Source of the DNA: Hyphomicrobiales bacterium
GTDB lineage: Bacteria > Pseudomonadota > Alphaproteobacteria > Rhizobiales > Rhizobiaceae
Reading direction: 5' to 3'
NCBI GenBank assembly: GCA_900466575.1
Contig: UBMP01000016.1
Span: forward strand, 310,001 to 374,000
DNA: 64,000 nt
A program made the translations under genes and the position numbers. The notes beneath the pieces were generated by a model. That model worked only from the letters and a program-made list of their open reading frames with translations. It did no database searches and was not told where the DNA came from. This document shows, one piece after another, positions 63,819 to 64,000 of the stretch (positions within the stretch are counted from its first letter, which is position 1; the number at the start of each line of letters is the position of its first letter).

Positions 63819-64000
63819 ATGTCGCGCTCTGCCAGATTGCTCGATCTCATCCAGATCCTGCGCCGCCACCGCCAGCCGGTGAGCGGAGAAAATCTCGCGC
63901 GCGAACTTGGCATTTCCATCCGCACGCTCTATCGCGACATCGCAACGCTCCAGGCCCAAGGCGCCGATATCACCGGGGAGCCCGGCATCGGCTATATCCT
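63819..64000 (+). CDS. YafY/WYL-type HTH transcriptional regulator (3' end missing)
   Basis: Only the first 60 residues are in the window. They form the HTH_11/DeoR-like winged helix seen at the start of YafY-family WYL-domain regulators: R-S-A-R-L-L-D-L-I-Q-I-L-R-R-H, L-A-R-E-L-G-I-S-I-R-T-L-Y-R-D-I-A-T-L-Q-A-Q-G-A and the G-I-G-Y strand. The ligand domain lies beyond the window. It is divergent from the HerA-like ATPase gene. Confidence 0.88.
   Translation, partial: MSRSARLLDLIQILRRHRQPVSGENLARELGISIRTLYRDIATLQAQGADITGEPGIGYI

Overview
The window is chromosomal DNA from an alphaproteobacterium of the Rhizobiales, most likely a Rhizobiaceae relative. Three things point there: high GC with tightly packed genes, a rhizobial-style cob cluster with CobN and fused CbiG-CobJ, and the purL-bolA-grxD ... 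rpsD block. I cannot name the species.

Region 1 (1-26762) is a nearly complete adenosylcobalamin factory. After an FNR-type regulator cut by the window edge and an L,D-transpeptidase come cobA-cobB-cobC-cobD (minus strand, joined by 4-bp ATGA overlaps) and divergent cbiD-cobK. A small interruption follows (higA remnant, nucleoside hydrolase, DUF1905 gene). Next are cbiX-cobH-cobL-cobI-cbiG/cobJ-cobM, a TSUP permease, cobO with a small EamA permease, cobN, cobW, cobP (behind a cobalamin riboswitch) and cobQ. The pathway is a mosaic. CbiX, CbiG and CbiD belong to the early-cobalt, oxygen-independent route, whereas CobN belongs to the late-insertion route, and no cobG or cobF is present here. 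The cluster is studded with toxin-antitoxin genes (higA remnant, vapBC, higBA) and with 120-bp REPIN-like palindromes, three of which sit in frame inside cbiG-cobJ and cobN.

Region 2 (26763-42368) is the most interesting part: a corrinoid-dependent methyl-transfer island. It encodes a non-pyrrolysine MttB-family methyltransferase, its corrinoid protein, a RamA-like reductive activator, a methyl-THF:corrinoid methyltransferase (MtrH/AcsE type), MetF with a MetV-like Cys-rich partner, a betaine-homocysteine methyltransferase homologue, a DUF1638 protein and a 'virulence factor' family protein. Together these could take a methyl group from an unidentified methylated substrate, pass it over B12 to tetrahydrofolate and oxidise it to methylene-THF, or pass it to homocysteine. 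This resembles the methyl branch of acetogens but sits in a probable aerobe, beside the B12 genes that would feed it. Four of the proteins share Arg/Gly-rich terminal extensions. A 26-bp palindrome precedes the first gene, and its half-site recurs before the metV-metF operon. A glycosyltransferase, a QueG-like Fe-S protein, an AbrB permease, an entericidin and a diguanylate cyclase are interspersed.

Region 3 (42369-64000) is mainly core genome. It holds a Phd/RelE toxin-antitoxin pair, an FMN reductase, purL, bolA, grxD, an MFS exporter, an IMPase, ttcA, a three-gene envelope glycosylation module (polyprenyl-P glycosyltransferase, YdjC/NaxD-type deacetylase, ArnT-like transferase), rpsD, a chemoreceptor, a TerC protein, pepT, an esterase-like hydrolase, a D-Ala-D-Ala carboxypeptidase, an SMR pump, cspA, a HerA-like ATPase and the start of a YafY/WYL-type regulator.
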